A program made the position numbers and the translations under genes. This document shows, in pieces, positions 8,143-15,340 of a stretch of 64,000 bases of DNA (positions are counted from its first letter, which is position 1; every line of letters begins with the position of its first letter). Location: positions 62,001 through 126,000 of the forward strand of contig JBFMFR010000002.1 of the NCBI GenBank assembly GCA_040752025.1, written 5' to 3'. The stretch is from JBFMFR01 sp040752025 (GTDB lineage Bacteria; Chloroflexota; Anaerolineae; Anaerolineales; UBA4823). Below the pieces are notes generated by a model, which was not told the DNA's origin, made no database searches, and saw only the letters and a list, made by a program, of their open reading frames with translations.

Positions 8143-10116
8143 ATGCCACTATCAACCGGACAAATCCTGGAGAACCGCTACCGCATCGTCAAGCTGCTCG
8201 GGCAGGGCGGCTTTGGGGCGGTGTACCGCGCCTGGGACACCAAGCTGAACGGCCCGTGCGCCGTCAAGGAGAGCTTCGAGAGTTCGGCGGCGGCGCAGAA
8301 GCAGTTCGAGCGCGAGGCCTCGCTGCTCTTCAACCTGCGCCATCCCAACCTGCCGCGCGTTTTCGACTCGTTCATTTTGCCCGGGCAGGGCCTGTACCTG
8401 GTGATGGACTACATCGAAGGCCAGGATTTGCAGGAACTGCTCGAGCAGGCCGGCGGGCCGCTGCCCGAGGCGCAGGTGCTGCCCTGGATCGGGCAGGTTT
8501 GCGCTGCTTTGAGCTACCTGCACAGCCAAACCCCGCCGGTGGTGCACCGCGACCTGAAGCCGGCCAACATCCGCATCACCCCGCAGGGGCAGGCTATGCT
8601 GGTGGACTTCGGCATCGCCAAGCTGTACGACCCCAACCTGAAGACCACCGCCGGGGCGCGCGCCGTCACGCCGGGCTTCTCGCCGCCGGAGCAGTACGGG
8701 CGCGGCAGCACCGACCTGCGCTCGGATGTCTACAGCCTGGGGGCCACGCTCTACGCCCTGCTGACCGGTCAGGCGCCGCCGGACAGCGTGGACGTGCTCA
8801 CCGGCAACCAGCCCGCCCCGCACGCAGCCCGGGCGCTCAACCCGGGCGTTTCGGCGGGGGTCAGCGCCGCCATCGAGAAGGCCATGCGCCTGGAGCGGGC
8901 GGAGCGCTGGCCGAGCGTGGCGGCCTTGTGGCAGGCTTTGCAGGCCGGCGGGCCTCCAGCCCCCACCCCGCCCATCCCCCTGCGAGGGACAGCAGGGATG
9001 CAATCGCCCTCCCAGATGCAGAAAGGGGGCACGCAGGTGGTGGGGTATGCCGGAGCGGACGGGCAGGCGGGCCGGGCCCGTCTGCCCCGGCCTGCGCAAG
9101 GTATCCCATGGAGTTGGGTGGCTGCGGCGCTGGGGCTGGTGATTTTAGCTTTGGGGGTGGCCCTGGTTCCCTCGCTGTTGGGCGGGGATAGCACCGCAGA
9201 CAGCCAGGCGACGCAGACCGCCCTGGCCTGGCGGGCGGAGACAGCCGTGGCAGCAGCTACTCAGACCACCCGGCTGCCGGCGACCGATCCGCCCAAGGAC
9301 ATCGCGACTGCGAAGCCGCCTACGGCGACGCGTGCAGAGCCGACGCACACCTTGCCACCCACGGCGACACGTGCAGAGCCAACGCGGACTCTGCCGCCCA
9401 CGCTTACACCCACCCCGGCCGCGCCAGAGGGCATGGTTCTGATCCCGGCTGGGGAGTTCCAGATGGGCAGCAAAAATGGGGGCGGCGATGAGAAGCCGGT
9501 GCACACAGTCTATCTGGATGCCTATTACATCGATGTCCACGAAGTGACCAACGCTCGCTACGCTGAGTGCGTGGCAGCCGGGGAGTGCACGCAGCCAGGT
9601 AGTGGCAGTAATTATGGCAATGCAGCCTATGCAGATCACCCGGTGGTCAATGTGGACTGGAACCAGGCGCGGGCCTACTGCCAGTGGCGCGGCGGGCGGC
9701 TGCCGACGGAGGCAGAGTGGGAGAAAGCGGCGCGGGGCGGGTTGGAAGGGATGGATTACCCCTGGGGGGATGAGACTCCGATCTGTGAAAAAGGAGCGAA
9801 GAACGGTGCGCAGTTCTCAGGTTGTGATGGGGACACAGTTCCAGTGGGTAGTTTTGCACCCAACGGCTACGGGCTGTACGACATGGCCGGCAACGTGTGG
9901 GAGTGGGTGCAGGATTGGTACCTGGAGAGCTTTTATGGCAGTTCGCCGCGTGACAACCCGACTGGCCCGGTCTCGGGCGAGTACCGCGTGGTGCGGGGCG
10001 GGGGCTGGGGCGGCAGTGGCGCTTTGCTCTCTGCCAACCGTGGCTGGAGCGCCCCTTCCAGCCGTAGCGGCAACCTGGGGTTTCGCTGCGTTGCGACGGT
10101 GAAGTCGCCTGAATAA
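8143..10116 (+). CDS. Membrane Ser/Thr protein kinase with C-terminal FGE/SUMF1-like lectin domain
   Basis: 657 residues. Residues 10-270 form a Hanks-type kinase: glycine loop GQGGFG (20-25), AVK lysine K42, catalytic HRD (135-137) and DFG (155-157), followed by PGFSPPEQYG. A single membrane span lies at about 322-348. A Thr/Pro/Ala stalk (about 375-428) with a duplicated PPTATRAEPT segment leads to a SUMF1/FGE-type domain (429-657: MVLIPAGEFQMGS, RLPTEAEWEKAARGG, YDMAGNVWEWVQDW, LGFRCV). The catalytic Cys context of true formylglycine-generating enzymes is not seen, so the domain is more likely a C-type-lectin-like ligand binder outside the cell. A transmembrane sensor kinase is the inferred role. 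GGGAGGG precedes ATG 8143. Confidence 0.88.
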   Translation: MPLSTGQILENRYRIVKLLGQGGFGAVYRAWDTKLNGPCAVKESFESSAAAQKQFEREASLLFNLRHPNLPRVFDSFILPGQGLYLVMDYIEGQDLQELLEQAGGPLPEAQVLPWIGQVCAALSYLHSQTPPVVHRDLKPANIRITPQGQAMLVDFGIAKLYDPNLKTTAGARAVTPGFSPPEQYGRGSTDLRSDVYSLGATLYALLTGQAPPDSVDVLTGNQPAPHAARALNPGVSAGVSAAIEKAMRLERAERWPSVAALWQALQAGGPPAPTPPIPLRGTAGMQSPSQMQKGGTQVVGYAGADGQAGRARLPRPAQGIPWSWVAAALGLVILALGVALVPSLLGGDSTADSQATQTALAWRAETAVAAATQTTRLPATDPPKDIATAKPPTATRAEPTHTLPPTATRAEPTRTLPPTLTPTPAAPEGMVLIPAGEFQMGSKNGGGDEKPVHTVYLDAYYIDVHEVTNARYAECVAAGECTQPGSGSNYGNAAYADHPVVNVDWNQARAYCQWRGGRLPTEAEWEKAARGGLEGMDYPWGDETPICEKGAKNGAQFSGCDGDTVPVGSFAPNGYGLYDMAGNVWEWVQDWYLESFYGSSPRDNPTGPVSGEYRVVRGGGWGGSGALLSANRGWSAPSSRSGNLGFRCVATVKSPE

Positions 10117-10158
10117 TTGTCTTGCACTGAGCGAGGTGACAAGACCTGCTGTTCCATA

Positions 10159-10196
10159 CAGCCGCGAATTTCACGAATTTTTCGAATTGGGCTTTG
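10159..10196 (+). repeat. 38-bp dispersed direct repeat, copy B
   Basis: Second copy of the repeat at 7845-7882 (one mismatch), just downstream of the kinase gene. Together with the gene remnants on both sides it marks possible edges of an inserted or rearranged segment. The 1,073 bp from 10117 to 11189 hold only repeats, one gene remnant and a promoter. Confidence 0.85.
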
Positions 10197-10231
10197 CAGG
10201 CGTTCGAGTGCGAGGTGCGTTTGTGACTGAA

Positions 10232-10264
10232 AGAAATCGAATTTTTGACAAAAATTCGATTTCT
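10232..10264. repeat. Dispersed palindrome, AGAAATCGAATTT family
   Basis: Perfect 15-bp arms AGAAATCGAATTTTT and AAAAATTCGATTTCT around loop GAC. Relatives with the same outer AGAAAT...ATTTCT design are at 15295-15340 and 45691-45723. Confidence 0.85.
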
Positions 10265-10338
10265 GGGCTGCCTGGGGCTTGCACCGTTTGGGCGAAGGTG
10301 TTTGTGTTGGGCGAAAGCCGCCTGCGGCCCTGGATCTG

Positions 10339-10587
10339 GAGGGCAGGCACATCGGCTACGCCATCCGCCCGGTGCGATGGCGGCGGGGCTACGGCACGCA
10401 TATCCTGGCGCTGACCCTGGAGAAGGCCCGGGAGCGCGGCCTGCGGCGCGTGCTGGTGACCTGCGACAAGGAAAACACCGCCTCGGCGCGCATCATCGAA
10501 AAGAACGGCGGCCGGCTGGCGGGAGAGGCGCTTGCGGAGCGCAGCGGCAAACCGGTCTTGCGGTATTGGATCGAGTTGGGTGAATAG
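10339..10587 (+). pseudogene. Truncated GNAT N-acetyltransferase (C-terminal half)
   Basis: Encodes only the second half of a GNAT acetyltransferase: GRHIGYAIRPVRWRRGYGTH contains the acetyl-CoA-binding R/Q-x-x-G-x-G/A loop, followed by ALEKARERG-type helix, VLVTCDKENTASARIIEKNG and a GKPVLRYWIEL end. The N-terminal 80-90 residues of the fold are missing; upstream lie a dispersed palindrome and the copy-B repeat. An in-frame ATG exists at 10279 but gives no fold residues, so a decayed gene is the better reading. Confidence 0.75.
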
Positions 10588-10589
10588 CC

Positions 10590-10687
10590 AGACCTGACAG
10601 GTTTTTTTTGAGCATCTATGTGGTTTGAGTAACCAGGCTTGCATAGAGGCATGGCAGGCAGGGATGCAATGGAAACCTGTCAGGTCT
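10590..10687. repeat. 98-bp element with 15-bp terminal inverted repeats
   Basis: AGACCTGACAGGTTT (10590-10604) and its exact reverse complement AAACCTGTCAGGTCT (10673-10687) bound 68 bp with no coding content. The arm begins just after the stop of the GNAT remnant. It resembles a small dispersed palindromic element. Confidence 0.75.
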
Positions 10688-10825
10688 TTACGGCAGGCGG
10701 GGCGCAACCGTAGGGGCGGGTCTGCCCGTTCTGGTAAATCTACCTGCCCTACAGCCATCCTGCCTGGCCTGCGGCGCGCTTCGATCAACTCGACCCGCCC
10801 TTTGCCTTGCCCCGCCTCGCCAGCG

Positions 10826-10951
10826 CACCCGGCCAGGAATGTAATTCCCGGCCTGCCACCCAAAACGCGCTAAAAGCACGTTGGGGAAACGGCTCGGGGG
10901 AGTGCGCTTTGAGCGCACTTGGAGTACCAGGCTGGGGTTTTGAATCCCAGC
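10826..10951 (+). repeat. 126-bp multi-hairpin direct repeat, copy 1
   Basis: About 95% identical to 10991-11116, offset 165 bp. It contains four successive hairpins: GGCCAGGAAT/ATTCCCGGCC, AACGCGC/GCACGTT, AGTGCGCT/AGCGCACT and CTGGGGTT/AATCCCAG. No coding content is credible. Confidence 0.88.
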
Positions 10952-10990
10952 CGTTGTTGGCCAGCGTGTCACCGGCGTGGCGTGTGCGCC

Positions 10991-11116
10991 CACCCGGCCA
11001 GGAATGCAATTCCCGGCCTGCCACCCAAAACGCGCTAAAAGCGCGTTGGGGAAACGGCTCGGGGGAGTGCGCTTTGAGCGCACTTTGGGTATCAGGCTGG
11101 GATTTTGAATCCCAGC
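10991..11116 (+). repeat. 126-bp multi-hairpin direct repeat, copy 2
   Basis: Same four hairpins as copy 1, but here the second (AACGCGC-TAAAA-GCGCGTT) and fourth (CTGGGATT-TTG-AATCCCAG) are perfect. It ends 73 bp before the caspase-like gene and just upstream of its candidate promoter. Confidence 0.88.
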
Positions 11117-11128
11117 TATGGGGTGTTG

Positions 11129-11137
11129 TGCTAAAAT
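11129..11137 (+). promoter_or_regulatory. Candidate extended -10 promoter of the caspase-like gene
   Basis: TGCTAAAAT fits an extended -10 (TGn-TAnAAT) about 53 bp upstream of ATG 11190; no good -35 is needed for this class. It begins 12 bp after the multi-hairpin repeat. Confidence 0.4.
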
Positions 11138-11189
11138 TAATCAGGTCAACGGGCGAAAGTCCGAGTTTGTCCGCGATCGGGAGGCAGGG

Positions 11190-12683
11190 ATGACATTCGA
11201 GAAGGGTCATGCGTTGTTGGTTGGGGTGGGCAGCCACCCAAATGCGCGCCAATTGGATGTGTTGGAGACAGTAGCTGACGTTCAAGCGGTGGCGCAGGCG
11301 CTGGGCGATGAGCACCTGTGCGGCTATCCGTCCGGGCAGGTGCGCGTGCTGCACGACCAGTCCGCCACGCGCCAGGGCATCCTGGCCGGGCTGGATGAGC
11401 TGGCGGGGCGCGCCGGGCCAGACGACACAGTTTTTATTTTCTACAGCGGGCACGGCGATTACGGCACGGACGGGGCTTATTACCTGGTCAGTCACGATGC
11501 GCGTATCGAAAATGAGAAAGTTGCCAGCGGTACGGGCGTCAGCCAGGCCGAACTGTTGGAGAAAATAGGCAAGATCCAGGCGCAGCGCCTCCTGCTGCTC
11601 TTCAACGCCTGCCATTCCGGGCAGGTCACGCCGGCCACGTTGGGCGCCGCGGCTGCCCCAGCCCTGGGCGCAAGGCCTCTGCCAGGCGCCGCCGCCGAGG
11701 CCCTGCTGGGCAGCGGCAGCGGGCGGGTGGTGATCACCGCCTGCCGCCAGGAGCAGTTATCCTACGTCGGCGACGGCCCGCAGACGCTCTTCGCCCAGGC
11801 GCTGCTGGATGCCCTGCACGGGCGCACCACCAGCGGGCGCGGCGGCTTCATCTCCGTTTTCGATCTGTACACCGCCCTGTACGACGCGCTCAGCGAGAAA
11901 GCCCCGCAGGAGCCGGAACTGACCGTGATCAAGGGCGTCGGCCCGTTCGCCGTGGCCCTGTACAACGGCGCCAGCCAGACCAACCTGGGCCTGGCCGAGG
12001 CGGCCCACGAGCCGCCTGAATACACCGCCGTGCGCCGCGTGCGCCCGGAGAAGGCCCGCTACCAGTTCCAGCAGCACAGCGCCGTGCACATCGGCAGCAT
12101 CAGCGGGGTCAGCGGCGGGCAGATCAACATCGCCGGCCGGGACGTTAATACGCGGGTCGAGACGGGCGGGGGCGCTTACGTGGGCGGCAACGTGGACACC
12201 GGCGGGGGCAGCTTCGTGGGGCGCGATAAGCTGGTTTTCGGCGATGAGGTGCGCGGTGATAAGGTGCTGGGGGATAAGGTAACTGGGAACAAGGTAACTG
12301 GGGACCAGGTTGCCGGGGATAAAACTACGGTGGGAGACATCTCTGGCAGCACGGGGATTGCCATCGGGCGCAACGCCCAGGCGTATGTTTCGATGGGCGT
12401 GAGCGCGGCGGAGCTGGAGCGCCTGTTCCAGCCGCTGCTGGCGGCGGTCGCCCAGGCCCCGGCGCAGGCGCGCCCCGAGGCGGCGCGCATGGCGGAGCAG
12501 TTGAAGCAAGAGGCAGCTAAGGGCAAGCAGGCCGATGACAAGCTTATGGCCCGTTTGATCGAAGGCCTGGTGGACCTCGTGCCCGGGGCGGTCAGCGCCG
12601 TGGTGAGCGCCTTCGCTTCGCCGCTGCTGGCCGGCATCGCCGGCCCGGTGACGCAGTACGTTTTGTCGAAATGGCGCAAGTGA
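11190..12683 (+). CDS. Caspase-like (C14) protease with GDK-repeat beta-helix and C-terminal helical domain
   Basis: 497 residues. Residues 1-260 are a caspase/metacaspase-type peptidase: catalytic His88 in FYSGHGDYG and Cys141 in FNACHSGQ. Residues about 298-400 are a repetitive beta-helix-like stretch (INIAGRDVN, VGGNVDTGGG, then GDKVLGDKVTGNKVTGDQVA), similar to the short repeats found next to effector domains in bacterial conflict proteins. The C-terminus (400-497) is helical and ends with a hydrophobic Ala/Val/Leu-rich segment that could insert in membranes. ATG 11190 is preferred because GGGAGG lies just upstream. It overlaps the next gene by 13 bp. Target protein is unknown. Confidence 0.83.
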   Translation: MTFEKGHALLVGVGSHPNARQLDVLETVADVQAVAQALGDEHLCGYPSGQVRVLHDQSATRQGILAGLDELAGRAGPDDTVFIFYSGHGDYGTDGAYYLVSHDARIENEKVASGTGVSQAELLEKIGKIQAQRLLLLFNACHSGQVTPATLGAAAAPALGARPLPGAAAEALLGSGSGRVVITACRQEQLSYVGDGPQTLFAQALLDALHGRTTSGRGGFISVFDLYTALYDALSEKAPQEPELTVIKGVGPFAVALYNGASQTNLGLAEAAHEPPEYTAVRRVRPEKARYQFQQHSAVHIGSISGVSGGQINIAGRDVNTRVETGGGAYVGGNVDTGGGSFVGRDKLVFGDEVRGDKVLGDKVTGNKVTGDQVAGDKTTVGDISGSTGIAIGRNAQAYVSMGVSAAELERLFQPLLAAVAQAPAQARPEAARMAEQLKQEAAKGKQADDKLMARLIEGLVDLVPGAVSAVVSAFASPLLAGIAGPVTQYVLSKWRK

Positions 12684-13567
12684 CGCCCGTGGATGCCGCC
12701 GCCATCACCCAGGCTTACCAGCGCCTGATCGAGAACTTCCTGGGCTGGGCGCAGGCTGAGGAAAACATCCGCGCCGCGGTGGTGATCGGCTCGCGGGCGC
12801 GCACGGACCACCCCGCCGATGCCTTCTCCGACCTGGACGTGATCCTGGTGGTGCAGGATATGCAGCCGCTGGTGGAGGACTCCGCCTGGGTGGGCTGCGC
12901 CGGCCGGCCCTGGCTGACCTTCATCGAGCGCACCGGCGACGGGAGAAGCTGGGAGCGGCGCGTCCTGTACGAAGGCGGGCTGGACGTGGATTTCGCCTTC
13001 GTGCCCCTGGAACAGGCGCAAATGCTGTGCGCCGCTGGCCCGTCTGCGCAGATGCCTGACGTCATGCAGCGCGGCTACCATGTCTTGCTGGATAAGGACG
13101 GCCTGCTGGCGGGCCTGCCGCCCTCGCCCGGCAGCGGGGCGCCGTTCGAGCCGGTGAGCCAGGCGGAGTTCCTCAACCTGGTCAACGATTTCTGGTACCA
13201 CACCGCCTGGACCGCCAAGCACCTGCGGCGCGGCGAGCTGTGGTGGGGCAAGGGCTGCTGCGATGATTATCTCAAAGGGCTGCTGCGGCGCATGCTGGAG
13301 TGGCACGCCCAGGCCACCCGCCCGGGAACCGACACCTGGCTGCGCGGGCGTTTTTTGGAAGAGTGGGCCGACCCGCGCGCTGTGGCCGCCCTGCCCCAGG
13401 CCTACGCCCACTACCAGGCGCAGGACATCTGGCGAGCCCTGTTCGTCACCATGGACCTGTTCGCCTGGTTGGAGCAAGAGACCGCCCAGCACCTGGGTTT
13501 CCCCCGCCCATTGGAAGGCGAAGCGCAGGCCGCCGCGCTGACCCGCCAGTTATTCGACGGCCGGTAA
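12671..13567 (+). CDS. ANT(6)-like aminoglycoside 6-adenylyltransferase family protein
   Basis: 298 residues, full length for the family. The nucleotidyltransferase core shows GSRAR (40-44) and D54-L-D56 in SDLDVILV, with a third acidic site at D105/D107 (YEGGLDVDFAF). The second half has the ANT(6) pattern FWYHTAWTAKHLRRGELWW, CCDDYLKGLL and EWHA...DTWLRGRFLEEWAD. Family members adenylylate streptomycin, but environmental relatives are mostly uncharacterised. Translation starts inside the caspase-like gene, so the two proteins are made together; whether it modifies a drug, a nucleotide signal or a protein cannot be told from sequence. Its stop codon lies within an 11-bp target duplication of the downstream MITE. 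Confidence 0.85.
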   Translation: MAQVTPVDAAAITQAYQRLIENFLGWAQAEENIRAAVVIGSRARTDHPADAFSDLDVILVVQDMQPLVEDSAWVGCAGRPWLTFIERTGDGRSWERRVLYEGGLDVDFAFVPLEQAQMLCAAGPSAQMPDVMQRGYHVLLDKDGLLAGLPPSPGSGAPFEPVSQAEFLNLVNDFWYHTAWTAKHLRRGELWWGKGCCDDYLKGLLRRMLEWHAQATRPGTDTWLRGRFLEEWADPRAVAALPQAYAHYQAQDIWRALFVTMDLFAWLEQETAQHLGFPRPLEGEAQAAALTRQLFDGR

Positions 13568-13569
13568 GC
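13559..13569 (+). repeat. Target-site duplication, left copy
   Basis: GGCCGGTAAGC, identical to 13788-13798, directly abutting the terminal inverted repeats of the element between them. It contains the stop codon of the nucleotidyltransferase gene. Confidence 0.75.
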
Positions 13570-13787
13570 TGATTGACTGACAAATCTAACACGGAGATCA
13601 CAGAGAAATCACGGAGTTCACAGAGTTTTGCCAAAAACTTCGTGTTCCTGGCGTTCTGCGCGGTGGAAAATAAAATCTGTCCACAAACACACATGGGGCA
13701 CAAATTTCCGTTTCACCGGCGCTTCTTCTCCGTGCGCTCCGTGTTAAGTTGCAATTCAAGCGTTCTACATAATTTGTCAATCAATCA
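13570..13787. mobile_element. 218-bp MITE-like element
   Basis: Terminal inverted repeats TGATTGACTGACAAAT (13570-13585) and, at the other end (13772-13787), the complement of TGATTGATTGACAAAT: 15 of 16 bases match. Inside, a second inverted segment (AACACGGAG...AGAGAA against a mirrored copy near 13725-13745) makes the element a long imperfect palindrome; its left part carries CACAGAG/CACGGAG repeats common in environmental genomes. There is no transposase, so mobilisation would need one in trans. The flanking 11-bp direct repeats support insertion by transposition. Confidence 0.78.
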
Positions 13788-13798
13788 GGCCGGTAAGC
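13788..13798 (+). repeat. Target-site duplication, right copy
   Basis: GGCCGGTAAGC, exact copy of 13559-13569 on the other side of the MITE-like element. Confidence 0.75.
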
Positions 13799-13860
13799 AT
13801 ATTTGATTCTTCTCATATCTACGAAAATCGGTGTAATCTGCAGATCGAAAAAATGGCGAA

Positions 13861-13884
13861 GGGCGCCCCACTTTTGGGGCGCCC
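13861..13884 (-). terminator. Terminator of the MerR gene
   Basis: GGGCGCCCCA / TGGGGCGCCC with a 4-base loop; read on the minus strand a T-run follows a few bases later. It lies 14 bp past the stop at 13899. Confidence 0.8.
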
Positions 13885-13898
13885 TGGGTTGGTGGCGC

Positions 13899-15203
13899 TT
13901 ATTCGATCGGCACGTAAATCGTCAGTTGCGAGCCCTCCACCCCGGGTTCGAAGTTCTCGTCATAGTACTCGAAGTCCGGGCCCTTGGCGGCCTTGTAGCC
14001 GGAGCCCGGCAGCCAGGTCTCGAAGGCGTACTGGTAGGTCTCGTGGATGTTTTGCAGCGTGCAGGGGAAGACGGCGTACTTCTGCGCAGGGACTTCCCAG
14101 GTGGTCATGCCCTCGGGGATGGCCTCGGTGCTGGATACGGCAAAGCCCGCCATGTACTGGAAGGCGCCGCTCTCCTCCACCTGCCCGCAGATGCCGAAGG
14201 CGCCATCCACGATGTGTTTCACTTCGGGGATGCGCGGGTTGAACTGCTGCCACAACTGGCCGATCTCGTCGTTCTCATTCTTGCCATGATAGAGCAGGCC
14301 GACGGCGGTAAAGGCTGGTCTTTCAACGATTTGAGGTTGCATCGCTTTTTTCTCCTGGTTTGTTGAAATGAAGAAGGGGGTAGGTTTCTTTTGCACGGGG
14401 AGCTGCACTTCGGTGACGGGCGCTGCCTCGCCAGCCTCGTCGGCCGGGCGCTGCAGGTACACCTCCCGGTTGGGGCCCAGGCTGCGGTAGCCGGAGGTTT
14501 CGACCCAGCTCAGCAGGGCGTTGTAGGCCTCAGGCAGGCGGTTGTACGACCCGCTGTGGATGGCGCAGGCCATGTTTTCCGCCCCGGGCAGCTCGTGGAC
14601 GGCCACGCGCCGGCTGCCTGGCAGGCGCTGGGACAGCGGCACAGCGGCTTCTACGTCCAGGGTCTGCTCGCTGAACTCCGAGTCGTAATAGACCGCCAGG
14701 GTCGCCAGGCTGGCCTCCAGGGTCAGGTCCCGGCTTCGCAGGTAGGCATCCAGCTCGGAGAACAGCGGCGGCAGCTCGTGCATGCCGTGGATCACGGCGC
14801 GCACGCCGGCCACGCGCTGGGCGGGCACGCTCTTGAGCACCACTTCGTAGGCCGGCAGGCAGCCCTCCTGCTCGATCTGCCGCAACCGTTCGGCGACGCG
14901 CTCCAGGCGCTCCTGTTCGGCCTGCACCTGGCGTTCCAGCTCGGCCTGCTTCATGCGCAGCATGCCGCGCAGCTCGGCGGCTGGCAGGTCCTGGCGCAGC
15001 AGTTGCTGGATCTGCTCCAGCGAGAAGCCCAGGTCCTTGAGCGCCAGGATGCGGTTCAGGCGCTGCAACTGCCCGGCGCTGTAGTAGCGGTAGCCGGTGA
15101 AGCGGTCGATCCAGGCCGGGCGCAGCAGGCCCAGCTCGCCGTAGTGCCGCAGGGCCTTGATCGAGACCTGCGCCAGCTTGGAGAAGTCGCCAATCTTGAA
15201 CAT
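13899..15203 (-). CDS. MerR-family regulator fused to two GyrI-like effector-binding domains
   Basis: 434 residues. Residues 1-70 are a MerR winged helix (FKIGDFSKLAQVSIKALRHY, RFTGYRYYSAGQL), a coiled coil follows (70-115), then a GyrI-like small-molecule-binding domain (about 118-275) as in BmrR/TipA regulators. A second GyrI-like domain spans 288-434. The junction is odd: codon 288 is ATG (14342) preceded by AGGAGA at ideal spacing, and the residues before it look like untranslated sequence without a stop. The second domain may therefore also be made as a separate 147-residue protein, or the pair arose by loss of a stop codon. The likely role is multidrug or xenobiotic sensing. Confidence 0.83.
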   Translation of the reverse strand: MFKIGDFSKLAQVSIKALRHYGELGLLRPAWIDRFTGYRYYSAGQLQRLNRILALKDLGFSLEQIQQLLRQDLPAAELRGMLRMKQAELERQVQAEQERLERVAERLRQIEQEGCLPAYEVVLKSVPAQRVAGVRAVIHGMHELPPLFSELDAYLRSRDLTLEASLATLAVYYDSEFSEQTLDVEAAVPLSQRLPGSRRVAVHELPGAENMACAIHSGSYNRLPEAYNALLSWVETSGYRSLGPNREVYLQRPADEAGEAAPVTEVQLPVQKKPTPFFISTNQEKKAMQPQIVERPAFTAVGLLYHGKNENDEIGQLWQQFNPRIPEVKHIVDGAFGICGQVEESGAFQYMAGFAVSSTEAIPEGMTTWEVPAQKYAVFPCTLQNIHETYQYAFETWLPGSGYKAAKGPDFEYYDENFEPGVEGSQLTIYVPIE

Positions 15204-15248
15204 GTCTCACTCCACGTGCAAGTTTCACTTCTGGCCAGAAGTACCCCC

Positions 15249-15279
15249 ATTGTACACTCTCCTGTAAGAGGAGAGTCAA
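15249..15279 (-). promoter_or_regulatory. MerR-type promoter and operator
   Basis: On the minus strand: TTGACT (15279-15274), 19-bp spacer, TACAAT (15254-15249). The spacer contains the dyad ACTCTCC...GGAGAGT. A 19-bp spacer with a dyad between -35 and -10 is the hallmark of promoters twisted open by MerR proteins. It lies 45 bp upstream of the MerR gene start, so autoregulation is expected. Confidence 0.85.
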
Positions 15280-15294
15280 GGGGTAAAGGCTACC

Positions 15295-15340
15295 AGAAAT
15301 CGAATTTTGCCGCCAAGGCGGTGTCTAAAATTCGATTTCT
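15295..15340. repeat. Dispersed palindrome, AGAAATCGAATTT family
   Basis: Arms AGAAATCGAATTTT and AAAATTCGATTTCT (14 bp, perfect) enclose an inner GCCGCC/GGCGG hairpin. It touches the stop codon of the DUF1848 gene. A degraded relative of the interior (TTTTGCCGC, then ATCTAAA) is seen near 25233-25258. Confidence 0.85.

Noticed and set aside
8143..10116. Active formylglycine-generating enzyme
   Set aside because: The C-terminal FGE fold lacks the catalytic Cys environment; a binding role fits better.
10826..11116. CRISPR-like array
   Set aside because: Only two 126-bp units with one 39-bp interval, and no cas genes.
12671..13567. Type VII MNT/HEPN toxin-antitoxin pair
   Set aside because: The nucleotidyltransferase is full-length ANT(6)-like, not a small MNT, and there is no HEPN partner.
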